Source: Gammaproteobacteria bacterium (lineage in GTDB: Bacteria; Pseudomonadota; Gammaproteobacteria; Steroidobacterales; PWYM01). From it: 64,000 nt of DNA. Location of the stretch: the NCBI GenBank assembly GCA_007693855.1, contig RECU01000038.1:1-64000 (forward strand). Direction: 5' to 3'. The notes below the pieces were generated by a model. That model made no database searches. It saw nothing but the letters and a program-made list of their open reading frames with translations, and was not told the origin of the DNA. The position numbers and the translations under genes are program-made. This document shows positions 10,879 through 20,191 of this stretch, piece by piece. The first letter of the stretch is position 1; every line of letters starts with the position of its first letter.

Positions 10879-12351
10879 GTGAACATTCTGTTCGTCGTCA
10901 CCCGCCCCGAGGACTGGCCGCTCGATGTCCCCGGCGTCGAGGTCGTGCCCGCGCGCGCCTATCTCACCGACCCGGCCTTCAGCCGTGAGCGCACGGCGCG
11001 GGTCTTCAACCTGTGCAAATCCTACCGCTACCAGAGCGTCGGCTACTACGTGTCACTGCTCGCCGCCGCACGCGGTCATCGTCCGCGCCCGAGCATCACA
11101 GCGATCCAGGACATGCGCTCGCAGCGCGTGGTCCGGCTGCTGTCGGCGGAGATCGATGAGCAGGTGCGCCGCGCGCTCGGTCACCTGCAGTCGGAGCGGT
11201 TCATCCTCAGCATTTATTTCGGTCGCAACATCACGGCCCGCTACAACGCCCTGGCCGGCAGCCTGTTCGGCCTGTTCGAAGCCCCCCTGCTGCGCGCCGA
11301 GTTCGAACGCCGCGAGGGGGAATGGCAGCTGCGTGGCGTGCGCCCGATCGCCGCGGCCGACATCCCGGAGCATCATCGCGACTTCGTCGTCGAGGCGGCG
11401 ACACGGTATTTTGCCGGGCGTCAGCGCCGCTACCGCCGGCGCACTGCCACCCGCTACGATCTGGCCATCCTGCACGACCCCGAGGATCCGGAGCCCCCCT
11501 CCGATGCCCGCGCGCTGGCGCAGTTCGTGCGGGCCGCAGAGAGTGTCGGCATGAGTGCCACGCTGATCACCCGTGAAGAGGCCGGCAGGCTGGCCGAGTT
11601 CGACGGCCTGTTCATTCGCGAGACCACCGCAGTCAATCATCACACCTACCGCATCGCGCGGCGCGCCGAGGCCGAGGGCATCGTGGTGATCGATGACCCG
11701 GATTCGATTCTCAAGTGCACCAACAAGGTCTACCTGGCGGAACTGCTCGAGCAGCACGAGATTCCCGCGCCACGTACGCTGATCGTCCACCGTGACAACG
11801 CCGGCGAGATCGCCGCCACGCTCGGCCTGCCGGTGGTGCTGAAGCAGCCGGACAGCGCCTTCTCACGCGGGGTGATCAAGGTGGACGACGAGACGGCGCT
11901 CGCCGAGACCGTCCGCAACATGCTGGAGCAGTCGGATCTGGTGGTCGCCCAGGAATTCCTGCCGACCGCCTTCGACTGGCGCGTCGGCATTCTCGACGGC
12001 CGACCGCTGTACGTCTGCAAGTATTTCATGGCACGGCGGCACTGGCAGATCATCCGCCGCGACAGCAGTGGCCGCGCACATGCGGGCAATGCGCAGACGA
12101 TGGCCGTGGGCGAGGCGCCGCCGGAAGTGGTGCGGACGGCGCTGCGCGCCGCCAACCTCATTGGCAATGGCCTCTATGGCGTGGATCTCAAGCAGATCGG
12201 CCGACGCTGCCATGTGATCGAGGTGAACGACAACCCGAGCATCGATGCCGGCGTCGAGGACGCCGTGCTCAAGGGCGCGCTGTATCGCGAAATCATGGGC
12301 GTTTTTCTCAATCGCATCGAGGCGCGCAAGCGCCCACCGGAACACACGTGA
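10879..12351 (+). CDS. RimK-family ATP-grasp amidoligase with N-terminal RLAN-like domain
   Basis: 490 aa from a GTG start. About the first 190 residues look like the RimK-like ATP-grasp N-terminal (RLAN) domain (FNLCKSYRYQSVGYYVSLLA). The rest is a RimK-type ATP-grasp: LKCTNKVYLAELL, VVLKQPDSAFSRGV for the nucleotide loop, FDWRVGILDG, and the Mg-binding VIEVNDNPSID. ATP-grasp ligases form an acyl-phosphate and join it to an amine, making peptide-like amide bonds. The substrate is unknown; unlike RimK itself there is no ribosomal S6 context. Its stop overlaps the GTG of the next gene by 4 bp, so translation is coupled. Confidence 0.9.
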   Translation: MNILFVVTRPEDWPLDVPGVEVVPARAYLTDPAFSRERTARVFNLCKSYRYQSVGYYVSLLAAARGHRPRPSITAIQDMRSQRVVRLLSAEIDEQVRRALGHLQSERFILSIYFGRNITARYNALAGSLFGLFEAPLLRAEFERREGEWQLRGVRPIAAADIPEHHRDFVVEAATRYFAGRQRRYRRRTATRYDLAILHDPEDPEPPSDARALAQFVRAAESVGMSATLITREEAGRLAEFDGLFIRETTAVNHHTYRIARRAEAEGIVVIDDPDSILKCTNKVYLAELLEQHEIPAPRTLIVHRDNAGEIAATLGLPVVLKQPDSAFSRGVIKVDDETALAETVRNMLEQSDLVVAQEFLPTAFDWRVGILDGRPLYVCKYFMARRHWQIIRRDSSGRAHAGNAQTMAVGEAPPEVVRTALRAANLIGNGLYGVDLKQIGRRCHVIEVNDNPSIDAGVEDAVLKGALYREIMGVFLNRIEARKRPPEHT

Positions 12352-13592
12352 ACACCGATTCCTCTCCCCTGCAGGCCTTTGCCGGCTACGGCATCGAGAT
12401 CGAGTACATGCTCGTCGAGCGGCGCAGTCTCGATGTCGCCCCCCTCAGCGATCGGCTGATCCACGAGGTCGCCGGCGCCTACCTGAGCGAAGTCGACAGA
12501 GGGCCGCTGGCCTGGTCGAACGAGCTGGTGCTGCACGTGCTCGAACTCAAGACCAACGGCCCGGCACCGCGGCTCGACGCGCTGCCTGCACTCTTCCAGG
12601 ACGAGGTCACACGCATCAACCGCATGCTGGCGGCACATGACGCGCGCCTGATGCCAGGGGGCGCCCACCCCTGGATGGCACCGCTGACGCAGACCCGTCT
12701 CTGGCCGCACGAGTACGATATCGTCTATGAAGCCTACGACCGTATCTTCGGGTGTCGGGGGCATGGCTGGTCGAACCTGCAGAGTGTCCATATCAACCTG
12801 CCGTTCGCCGACGACACGGAATTTGCGCGGCTGCATTCGGCCGTGCGCCTGGTGCTGCCCCTGCTGCCGGGCCTGGCGGCGAGTTCACCGTTCCTGGAGG
12901 GTCGCTTCACCGGTCTGCTGGACGCCCGCCTGGAGGCCTACCGCCACAACGCCCAGCGCATCCCCAGCATCACCGGCGCGGTCATCCCCGACGTGGTCGG
13001 CTCGCGCGCCGCTTACGAGGCGCGGATCCTCGGGCCCATGTATCGCGATATCGCCGCATTCGATCCGGATGGCGTGCTGCAGCACGAATGGCTGAACTCC
13101 CGCGGAGCCATCGCGCGTTTCGACCGCAACGCCATAGAGATCCGCCTGCTCGATGTCCAGGAAGCGCCGCAGGCGGATCTTGCGGTGGTCGCGGCGGTGG
13201 TCGGCCTGGTCCGGGCGCTCTACGACGGCCCGCTCGCCGACACCGCCGCCCAGGACGCGGTCACCACCGACGCGCTGGCCCGCATCCTGCTCGCGGCCAT
13301 CCGCGACGGTGAGCGCGCGATCGTCGACGACCGCGCCTTGTTGGGCTGTCTTGGCCTGCCACCCAGCCCGCTGACGCTGCAGGCGGTGTGGCGGGCACTG
13401 CTGGCACAGCAGCTCACCCTGCCCCCCGGGGACTGGGCGGCGCCGCTTGAACTGATCCTCGAACAGGGGCCGCTGGCCCGCCGCCTGCTGACCGCCGCCG
13501 GAGACACGCCCACACCAACCCGCCTGCGCGCCATCTACCGTGAACTCTGCCAGTGTCTGCAGCGCGGTGAGCTGTTCAACCCGGAGGGCTGA
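12348..13592 (+). CDS. GCS2-like glutamate-cysteine ligase family protein
   Basis: 414 aa, carboxylate-amine ligase of the GCS2 (YbdK-like) fold. Signature strands: GIEIEYMLV at the N-terminus, ELVLHVLELKTN, SVHINLPF and RFDRNAIEIRLLDVQE, which supply the Glu and Asp residues for Mg-ATP. It would form a gamma-glutamyl-type or similar amide bond; the second substrate is not evident. Two ligases of different folds in one operon imply a product with two amide links, or one enzyme working on the product of the other. GTG start overlaps the RimK-like stop. Confidence 0.87.
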   Translation: MNTDSSPLQAFAGYGIEIEYMLVERRSLDVAPLSDRLIHEVAGAYLSEVDRGPLAWSNELVLHVLELKTNGPAPRLDALPALFQDEVTRINRMLAAHDARLMPGGAHPWMAPLTQTRLWPHEYDIVYEAYDRIFGCRGHGWSNLQSVHINLPFADDTEFARLHSAVRLVLPLLPGLAASSPFLEGRFTGLLDARLEAYRHNAQRIPSITGAVIPDVVGSRAAYEARILGPMYRDIAAFDPDGVLQHEWLNSRGAIARFDRNAIEIRLLDVQEAPQADLAVVAAVVGLVRALYDGPLADTAAQDAVTTDALARILLAAIRDGERAIVDDRALLGCLGLPPSPLTLQAVWRALLAQQLTLPPGDWAAPLELILEQGPLARRLLTAAGDTPTPTRLRAIYRELCQCLQRGELFNPEG

Positions 13593-13598
13593 GCCCCG

Positions 13599-14339
13599 AT
13601 GCCCGCGCACGCGCCAGGGCTGCTGATCACCTGCGAACATGGCGGCAACCGCGTGCCTGCGCGGTATGCGGCACTGTTCGCCGGGCAGCAGGCGCTGCTC
13701 GAGTCTCACCGCGGGCTGGACATCGGCAGCCTGGTCATCGCCCGACAGCTCGCCCACCGCCTGGAGGCGCCACTGGTCGAGGCCACCGTGACCCGGCTGC
13801 TGGTGGACCTGAACCGCTCGCCGGGACGCGGTCGACGGTATTCGGAGATCACCCGCGGGCTGCCGGCGGCGGCGCGCGAGACGCTGGTCCAGCACTACTG
13901 GGCACCCTACCGCGGGCAGGTCGACGCCAGCCTCGCGCGCCTGCTGGCGCAGCATGGGCGGGTGGTGCATGTGTCGGTGCACACTTTTGCCGCGGTCCTC
14001 GACGGGGTGCGCCGCACGGCCGACATCGGGCTGCTCTACGACCCCCGGCGCGCGCCCGAGCGCGCGTTCTGCGAGCAGTGGCAGCAGACCCTGCGGCACA
14101 GCGCGCCAGCGCTCTCGGTACGCCGCAACTACCCCTATCTCGGCCGTGCCGACGGCCTCACCACGGCGCTGCGCCGGCGGCACCCGCCGAGCACCTACAT
14201 CGGCATCGAACTCGAGATCAACCAGGCCATCACCGCCCAGCCCGAGGCCGCCTGGGCAGGACTTCGCCAACAGCTGGCGGACAGCCTCGCGGCGGCACTG
14301 GTGGCCGCGCCCGCCCAGGTTTGGCAGACTCCGGGGTAA
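13599..14339 (+). CDS. N-formylglutamate amidohydrolase family protein
   Basis: 246 aa. N-formylglutamate amidohydrolase fold (zinc aminopeptidase-like) with ITCEHGGNRVP at the N-terminus, SHRGLDIG, LLVDLNRSPG and HVSVHTFAAVL, matching family metal and substrate motifs. Histidine-degradation genes (hut) are absent, so the HutG role is unlikely. In this operon it more probably cleaves an N-acyl amide of a glutamate-like compound. The start is 6 bp after the GCS2 stop. Last gene of the island; the S9 peptidase begins 23 bp later and could be cotranscribed. Confidence 0.87.
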   Translation: MPAHAPGLLITCEHGGNRVPARYAALFAGQQALLESHRGLDIGSLVIARQLAHRLEAPLVEATVTRLLVDLNRSPGRGRRYSEITRGLPAAARETLVQHYWAPYRGQVDASLARLLAQHGRVVHVSVHTFAAVLDGVRRTADIGLLYDPRRAPERAFCEQWQQTLRHSAPALSVRRNYPYLGRADGLTTALRRRHPPSTYIGIELEINQAITAQPEAAWAGLRQQLADSLAAALVAAPAQVWQTPG

Positions 14340-14362
14340 CTCAACGCCCCGGAGACTGCCCC

Positions 14363-16513
14363 ATGCTTGTACGGTCCCTCGCGCTGCTGGCGCTGCTGCT
14401 CGGCCTGCCGGCCCTGGCCGGTGATGGCCCACGACCGATCACCCATGAGGACCTGTGGCTGATGCCGCGGGTCGGCCAGCCGGAAATCAGCCCCGACGGC
14501 CGACAGGCCATCGTCGAGGTGACCCAACCTGCCTACGACAGCGACGAGCAGGCCTCGCACCTGTGGCTGGTGACCACCGACGGGTCCGGTCCGCCCCGCC
14601 AGTTGACCTTTGCGCGCAGCCGCGAGAGCGGCGTGACCTGGAGCCCGGACAGCCGACGAATCGCCTTCACAACGCGCCGCGACGGTGACAAGGCCAGCCA
14701 GGTCTATGTGCTGGACCTGGTCGCCGGGGGTGAGGCCGAGCGCGTAACCTCGGTCAGCACGGGTGCACGCGCGCCGCGGTTCTCGCCGGATGGCAACCGC
14801 ATCGCCTTCACCAGCGATGTGCCTCCGGGAGCCATGGATGACGAGGACAGTGCCCGCCTCCTCGAGGAGGAATCAGCGCGCAAGCATGAGGTCTACACCT
14901 ACACCGGCTTCCCGATCCGCAACTGGGACCGCTGGCTGCCCGAGCGTCAGCCGCGACTGCTGGTCCAGACCCTGGGCGAGGACGCCGCCATCGACCTGCT
15001 CGCCGGCAGCGAGCTCGTCACCCTGCCCGGCTACGGCGGGCGCAGCACGCCGGGCGGCAGCGAACTCGATGCGGTCTGGGCGCCGGATGGCGAGTCGCTG
15101 GTGTTCGTGGCCACCCGCAACCGCGACCGTGCCGCCTTCGACTTCACCAACACCGAGCTCTGGCAGGTGCCGGCCACGGGCGGCGAACCGCAGCGCCTCA
15201 CCGGCCACGACAGCGCCGAGGGCGGCGACAGCTGGGGGGCACCCGCGTTCAGCCCGGATGGCGCCAGCCTGTATGCCCTGCGCGTGCCGCGAACCGACCG
15301 CGTCTACAACGCCGCCCGCCTGGTGCGGCTGGACTGGCCGAGCGCCGAGCCGCGCGTCGAGATCGAGCTGCCCGAGGCGCGGGCCGTGCTGGAATACAGC
15401 ATCTCCCCGGACAGCCGCGAGGTCTTCATGCTCGCCGACGATGCGGCCCACGTGAAGCTGTTCCGCGCCGACAGCCGCGGCCGGGATATCCGCCTGGCCT
15501 TCGACATGGACAGCGGGATCTACACCGGGCTCTCCGGCGCGCGCCTGGGCAACCGGCCGCTGCTGCTGGCGAGTTTCCAGAGCGCAGTCAGTCCACCCGA
15601 GGTGGTGCGTCTCGACCTGCGCCGCGGGGGCCACCAGGCACTCACCCGCTTCACCGCCGAGCGGGTGGCCGAACTCGATCTCCAGCCGGTGGAGAATTTC
15701 TGGTTCGAGAACGCGGCCGGCGCGCAGGTGCACAGCATGCTGGTCCGCCCGGCAAACTTCGATCCCGAGCGTCGCTATCCGCTGTTCGTCATGATGCGCG
15801 GTGGGCCACACCTCAATTCCCGCGACTACTTCTTCCTGCGCTGGAACTACCACCTGCTGGCCGGTACCGACGTCGTGGTGCTGATGACCAACTACACCGG
15901 CTCCACCGGCTTCGGCGAGGCCTTCGCCCAGGCCATCCAGGGCGACCCCCTGGCCGGCCCGGCCGAGGACATCAACCAGGCCGCCGACGAAGCCATCGCC
16001 CGCTTCGACTTCATCGATGGCGAGCGCCAGTGCGCGGGCGGCGCGAGCTACGGCGGCCATCTGGCCAACTGGATGCAGTCGGCCACCGACCGCTACCGCT
16101 GCCTGGTCAGCCACGCGGGCCTGGTCAACCTCGCCACCCAGTGGGCCACCAGCGACGTGATCTACAGCCGTGAAGTGAACCTCGGCGGCCCACCGTGGCT
16201 GGACGAGGAATTCCCCGTCTGGCTGGAGCAGAATCCGATCCGCTTTGCCGAGAACTGGCAGACGCCGGTGCTGGTGACCATCGGCAAGCTGGATTACCGC
16301 GTACCCCTGGCCAACGTGCTCGAGTACTGGTCAGCACTGCAGCGCCAGCAGATCGAGAGCCGTCTGCTGGTCTACCCGAAGGAAAATCACTGGATTCTGA
16401 ACGGCCACAACAGCCGGCATTTCTACGGCGAGGTCACCGACTGGCTGGCACGCTGGCTGCTGGAGTCGCCGGAAGAGGCGATGGAAACAGCCGAGGCCGA
16501 ACCCGCCCAGTGA
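14363..16513 (+). CDS. S9-family prolyl oligopeptidase-like peptidase, exported
   Basis: 716 aa from the ATG at 14363, which follows CGGAGA and opens a signal peptide (MLVRSLALLALLLG...ALAG); the track start lies inside the previous gene. Beta-propeller repeats with PDG and SPD loops fill residues 50-430. The catalytic alpha/beta-hydrolase domain has GASYGG (Ser562), Asp644 in KLDYRVP and His676 in ENHWI, the ordered triad of acylaminoacyl-peptidase/DPP-type enzymes. It likely hydrolyses short peptides in the periplasm. The 3' end lies within a 16-bp tandem repeat. Confidence 0.93.
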   Translation: MLVRSLALLALLLGLPALAGDGPRPITHEDLWLMPRVGQPEISPDGRQAIVEVTQPAYDSDEQASHLWLVTTDGSGPPRQLTFARSRESGVTWSPDSRRIAFTTRRDGDKASQVYVLDLVAGGEAERVTSVSTGARAPRFSPDGNRIAFTSDVPPGAMDDEDSARLLEEESARKHEVYTYTGFPIRNWDRWLPERQPRLLVQTLGEDAAIDLLAGSELVTLPGYGGRSTPGGSELDAVWAPDGESLVFVATRNRDRAAFDFTNTELWQVPATGGEPQRLTGHDSAEGGDSWGAPAFSPDGASLYALRVPRTDRVYNAARLVRLDWPSAEPRVEIELPEARAVLEYSISPDSREVFMLADDAAHVKLFRADSRGRDIRLAFDMDSGIYTGLSGARLGNRPLLLASFQSAVSPPEVVRLDLRRGGHQALTRFTAERVAELDLQPVENFWFENAAGAQVHSMLVRPANFDPERRYPLFVMMRGGPHLNSRDYFFLRWNYHLLAGTDVVVLMTNYTGSTGFGEAFAQAIQGDPLAGPAEDINQAADEAIARFDFIDGERQCAGGASYGGHLANWMQSATDRYRCLVSHAGLVNLATQWATSDVIYSREVNLGGPPWLDEEFPVWLEQNPIRFAENWQTPVLVTIGKLDYRVPLANVLEYWSALQRQQIESRLLVYPKENHWILNGHNSRHFYGEVTDWLARWLLESPEEAMETAEAEPAQ

Positions 16514-16556
16514 GTCGGCCGCCGAGTGAGTCAGCCGCCCAGCGAGTCGGCCGCCG
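16509..16556 (+). repeat. 16-bp tandem repeat, three copies
   Basis: Units agtgagtcggccgccg, agtgagtcagccgccc and agcgagtcggccgccg run head to tail; the S9 stop codon (16511-16513) is inside unit 1. Copies differ by one to three bases. Every unit but the last keeps a TGA in the S9 frame position. Confidence 0.85.
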
Positions 16557-16572
16557 GGGAGTCTCGATTCGC

Positions 16573-16598
16573 GCCGGCGGCGCTCAGCCGCCGCCGGC
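16573..16598. terminator. GC-rich hairpin between convergent genes
   Basis: 9-bp perfect stem GCCGGCGGC / GCCGCCGGC with an 8-base loop. It covers the stop and last codons of the DUF885 gene and lies 60 bp after the S9 stop. No T-tract on either side, so termination is uncertain. Confidence 0.3.
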
Positions 16599-18452
16599 CT
16601 CGATCCAGTCGTCGACCACGCCATCGAGCAGCGCGAGCGGCATGGCGCCGGCATCGAGCGCCACCCGATGGAAATCGCGGATATCGAAGGCCTCACCGAG
16701 GGTCTCGGCCGCGCGCGAGCGCATCGCCTCCATCCGCTGCATGCCCACCTTGAAGGCGCAGGCCTGGCCGGGAATGACCAGATAGCGCTCGATCTCGGCG
16801 ACGACATCGCTCATCGGCATGCCGGTCACCCGGTGCATGTAGTCGATCCCCTCCTCGCGGGTCCAGCGCAGCTGATGCATGCCGGTGTCCACCACCAGCC
16901 GCACGGCGCGAAACAGCTCGGCCTGCAGGCGCCCGAGGTTGTCGAACGGGTCGTCGTGCAGGCCCATCTCCCAGGCCAGCTTTTCGGCGTATAGCGCCCA
17001 GCCCTCGGCATGGGCGTGCAGGCTGAGAGTACGGCGGAAGTCCGGGATGTCGGGGATGGCCTGCATGCGGCTGATCTGCAGATGATGCCCGGGAATGGCC
17101 TCGTGGTAGGCCAGCGTGCGCAGACCGAAGCGCGGGTGCTCTTCGACCGAGCGAAGATTGACGAAGAACATGCCCGGGCGCGAGCCGTCGATGGCCGGGC
17201 GCGAGTAGTAGGCGAGAAAAGCCGTGGGCTCACGGTATACGGGCACCCGATGCACCTCGACCTCGCCGACCGGCCCACGGTGAAACCAGCCCTCCAGGGC
17301 ACCGGCGGCTTCCTCGACGATCTCGCGGTACGCGGCGAGGATGGCCTCGCGTCCCGCATCACTGTCCTCGAACAGGAACCGCGACTCGGCATTCAGGGCC
17401 ATCATGCGCGCACCGACTTCCCCTTCGCAGTAGCCTTCGGCGCAGAGAATGGCGTCCATTTCGGCTTCGATCCGGGCCACCTCGGCCCGCCCCAGCGCGT
17501 GGATCTCCTCCGCGGTGAGCTCGGTGGTGGTGTGGCCGCGCAGCAGCCAACGGTAATAGGCTTCGCCCTCCGGCAACGCCCACACGCCGTGGTTGTCCTC
17601 AGCCTGCTCGAGCAGCCCGTCCAGCGACTCGATCAACAGACCATAGGCCGGCACCACATGCGCGCGCACCGCTGCAGCCAGTTCGGCCTCGAGCCCCGCG
17701 AGGCGCTCGGCCGACAGCACGCCCGTGCGCTCGGCGCGGGCGATCAGTTCGGTGACCAGCGGATTCGCGGCTGCAGGCCCGTCGATGAACGCCCGGCTGT
17801 CACGCAGCGTCTTCTCCAGCGCGAAGCGCGGCGGCAGCAGGCCCAGGCCTGCGCGATGCTCCACCACCTCGACGGTACCGGCGAACGCCGCGGGAAACTG
17901 CGCCAGCCGCTCGAGGTAGAAGTCGAGATCCCGCTCGTCGCGCAGCGGGTGCTGGGCGGTCATGAAGCCCGGCAGCAGGTTGTGGATCGCCATCAGCTGG
18001 TTGACCGGGTAGTCGTGCCACAGCCAGGGCGCGCCGGCGATCTGCTGATCCAGGATCCAGGCGAGGATGTCCAGCGACAGCTGTGCCTGCGCTGAAAGGC
18101 CGGGCTGATCGAAATCCGCGAGCGCCTCGCGGTGCCGACGGGCCAGTTCGAGCTCGGCCTTGGTCCGGGCCACTGAGGGGACGTCCAGCAGGCCGAGGAA
18201 GTCCGCCTCGCGCGGCGTCCCGGCCGTGGCCGCAGCCATGGCCTGGGGGCTGAAGGCCCGCCGCTCCTCGGCGACGCGCTCGAAAAAGGTCTCCAGGGCA
18301 ACCTCCAGAGCGGCGCCGCCAGCCGTCGCCGACATGACGTCCACCGACCCCGTGGCATCCTCCGTGACGACACCCTCTGTGGGCGCCTGACTACAGCCGG
18401 CGCACAGCAGCAGGCAGGCCAGGAGCAGGCCAGGGAAAGGCTGGGTATGCAT
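16584..18452 (-). CDS. DUF885-family putative metallopeptidase, lipoprotein
   Basis: 622 aa from the ATG at 18452; the track ORF extends 253 codons too far upstream. A lipoprotein signal ends LLLCAGC. The DUF885 domain fills the rest, with YHEAIPGHHLQ (HExxxGH, a probable zinc site about residue 450) and a later HAHAEGWALYAE Glu-containing helix as in gluzincin-like peptidases. Likely a periplasm-facing peptidase or ester hydrolase anchored to a membrane. A second DUF885 protein, fused to an NTF2-like domain, is at 56113-58323. Convergent with the S9 gene and divergent from PA2779. Confidence 0.88.
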   Translation of the reverse strand: MHTQPFPGLLLACLLLCAGCSQAPTEGVVTEDATGSVDVMSATAGGAALEVALETFFERVAEERRAFSPQAMAAATAGTPREADFLGLLDVPSVARTKAELELARRHREALADFDQPGLSAQAQLSLDILAWILDQQIAGAPWLWHDYPVNQLMAIHNLLPGFMTAQHPLRDERDLDFYLERLAQFPAAFAGTVEVVEHRAGLGLLPPRFALEKTLRDSRAFIDGPAAANPLVTELIARAERTGVLSAERLAGLEAELAAAVRAHVVPAYGLLIESLDGLLEQAEDNHGVWALPEGEAYYRWLLRGHTTTELTAEEIHALGRAEVARIEAEMDAILCAEGYCEGEVGARMMALNAESRFLFEDSDAGREAILAAYREIVEEAAGALEGWFHRGPVGEVEVHRVPVYREPTAFLAYYSRPAIDGSRPGMFFVNLRSVEEHPRFGLRTLAYHEAIPGHHLQISRMQAIPDIPDFRRTLSLHAHAEGWALYAEKLAWEMGLHDDPFDNLGRLQAELFRAVRLVVDTGMHQLRWTREEGIDYMHRVTGMPMSDVVAEIERYLVIPGQACAFKVGMQRMEAMRSRAAETLGEAFDIRDFHRVALDAGAMPLALLDGVVDDWIEAGGG

Positions 18453-18674
18453 ACTGAATTCTCCAGGGTCAGCGGGGCGACGGACCCTGCAGGCGCCACG
18501 CCGACCCGTCATGCGATAGCTGGCCAGTGTAGCGACCAAACCTCGTGGCTGCTTGCGCACGATCGCTCGGCTGCCTACCCTTGCGAGGCCGCTCGGGTCC
18601 GGAGTCGTGGCCGCCTTGTCGTGCAAGGCCCTGGGATCTCGTGCTGGCGGTCTTGACACCATAGGAGAATCCCG

Positions 18675-19055
18675 ATGAGAACGCCTTTCAACCTGCTCTC
18701 CGGCCTGCTCATCAGCCTCGCGCTCATCACCGGGGGCACAGCCAGCGTGGCTCATGGCGCGCTGCTCGACAGCAGCGGCCTGCTGGCTTTCGAGCAACGG
18801 ACCCAGCATCTGGCCAGCGTGGAACAGGCGCTCGCACAGGAGGCGCTGGCCGCACGGCTCGCGGCCATGGGCGTGGACGCGGCGGCGGTGAGCGCCCGGC
18901 TTGGCCAGCTCACCGACGAGGAATTGCAGCTGCTCGCCGAGCGACTGGATCAGCTGCCGGCCGGTGCCGGACTGCTGGAAATCATCGGCATCGTCTTCGT
19001 CGTGCTGCTGATCCTCGAGCTCGTGGGTGTCACCGACATCTTCAAGGCGATCTGA
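18675..19055 (+). CDS. PA2779-family small membrane protein
   Basis: 126 aa. N-terminal signal or membrane segment, a central helix-rich part (EQALAQEALAARLAAMG, TDEELQLLAERLDQLPAG), then a hydrophobic C-terminal segment IIGIVFVVLLILELVGVTDIF. This is the layout of the PA2779 family from Pseudomonas aeruginosa, always next to a PA2778-type cysteine peptidase, as here (4 bp apart). Ribosome site AGGAGAA precedes the ATG. Function unknown; membrane anchoring of the peptidase is a guess. Confidence 0.85.
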   Translation: MRTPFNLLSGLLISLALITGGTASVAHGALLDSSGLLAFEQRTQHLASVEQALAQEALAARLAAMGVDAAAVSARLGQLTDEELQLLAERLDQLPAGAGLLEIIGIVFVVLLILELVGVTDIFKAI

Positions 19056-19059
19056 GACC

Positions 19060-20064
19060 GTGCGCCGTCTACCCGGCAGCGGCCGGGTATGGCGGCGCGC
19101 CGCGCCGCTGAGTGTCCTGCTGCTGGCGGGCTGCGCCACCGGACCGCCTCCATTGATCGAGCACCTGCCGGAAGCGGCGCGCAGTGCCGGGCGTCTGCAG
19201 CAGGAGATCACGGCCGTGCCCTTCCATCCCCAGGCCGACTACCAGTGCGGCCCGGCGGCGCTGGCGACGGTACTCGGCTGGAGCGGCGTGCAGACCACGC
19301 CCGAGGCACTCGTGCCGCGGGTCTATCTGCCGGGCCGACAGGGGTCTTTGCAGCCGGAGATCCGCGCGACCGCGCGCGCTTTCAACCGACTGGCCTATGA
19401 GCCGGAACCCAGACTCGCCGCGCTGCTGGCCGAACTCGACGCCGGCCATCCGGTGCTGGTATTGCAGAAACTCGGCGTCGGCCCATGGCCGGGCTGGCAC
19501 TATGCCGTCGTCATCGGCTATGACGCGGTTGCGGAGGCGTTTCTGCTGCGCTCCGGGACTGAGTCTAGACTTCGCGTGTCCAGCCGACGTTTTCTGACGA
19601 GCTGGATCCGCGGTGGCACCTGGGCGCTGGTGGTCCTGCCCCCGGGGACGCTTCCGGCCTCTGCGGACGCCGCACGCTACCAGCATGCCGCCGCCGATCT
19701 CGAAGCCACCGGCAGCCCGGCGGCAGCAAGGGCCGCCTGGGCGGCCGGCGTCACCCGCTGGCCCGACGCCCCGGCCATGTGGTTTGGCCTGGGCAATACC
19801 GCCTACCGGCAGGACGACATAGCGGCTGCGCTGGCGGCTTTCCAGCGCGCCGTGGCGGTAGCGCCAACCCATGCAGCCTCGCACTACAACCTCGCCAGGA
19901 TTCACCTTGAGCACGGCTGTCTCGACCAGGCGAAAACCCACCTGGCAGCAGCCGAAGACGCTCTCGACGCCCTCCCGGGCCTGGCGCCGCTGGTCGCCGA
20001 TGCCCGCGAGGCGCTGGCGCGCGAGCGCGCGCGACCCATCGCACCGATCTGTCAGCTGCCCTGA
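19060..20064 (+). CDS. PA2778-family C39-like cysteine peptidase with TPR, lipoprotein
   Basis: 334 aa from a GTG at 19060; the track start is inside PA2779. Lipobox VLLLAGC. Peptidase part: ADYQCGPAALATVLG (nucleophilic Cys) and GWHYAVVIGYD (His). The C-terminal third is TPR-like (MWFGLGNTAYRQDDIAAALAAFQRA, then SHYNLARIHLEHG), a protein-binding platform. Same architecture as PA2778. A second, unrelated C39-like peptidase lies at 10134. Its substrate is unknown. Confidence 0.88.
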   Translation: MRRLPGSGRVWRRAAPLSVLLLAGCATGPPPLIEHLPEAARSAGRLQQEITAVPFHPQADYQCGPAALATVLGWSGVQTTPEALVPRVYLPGRQGSLQPEIRATARAFNRLAYEPEPRLAALLAELDAGHPVLVLQKLGVGPWPGWHYAVVIGYDAVAEAFLLRSGTESRLRVSSRRFLTSWIRGGTWALVVLPPGTLPASADAARYQHAAADLEATGSPAAARAAWAAGVTRWPDAPAMWFGLGNTAYRQDDIAAALAAFQRAVAVAPTHAASHYNLARIHLEHGCLDQAKTHLAAAEDALDALPGLAPLVADAREALARERARPIAPICQLP

Positions 20065-20191
20065 ACCGCATGCACCTGCCGTCGAGGCGCGCCTGTCAAC
20101 CCGCGGTCGGCTGGTGCGTTCTGTTAGGGTGCTGACCATGGAAGAGCGCTGACCTGGGTCGGGCCCCATTTGAAATCAACGGTGAATCATT

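Noticed and set aside
18652-18657. TTGACA just before the PA2779 start
   Set aside because: Only 17 bp separate it from the ATG, leaving no room for a -10 and leader.
20138-20152. ATGGAAGAGCGCTGA mini-ORF upstream of the DUF4382 gene
   Set aside because: Four codons with no ribosome site; likely chance.
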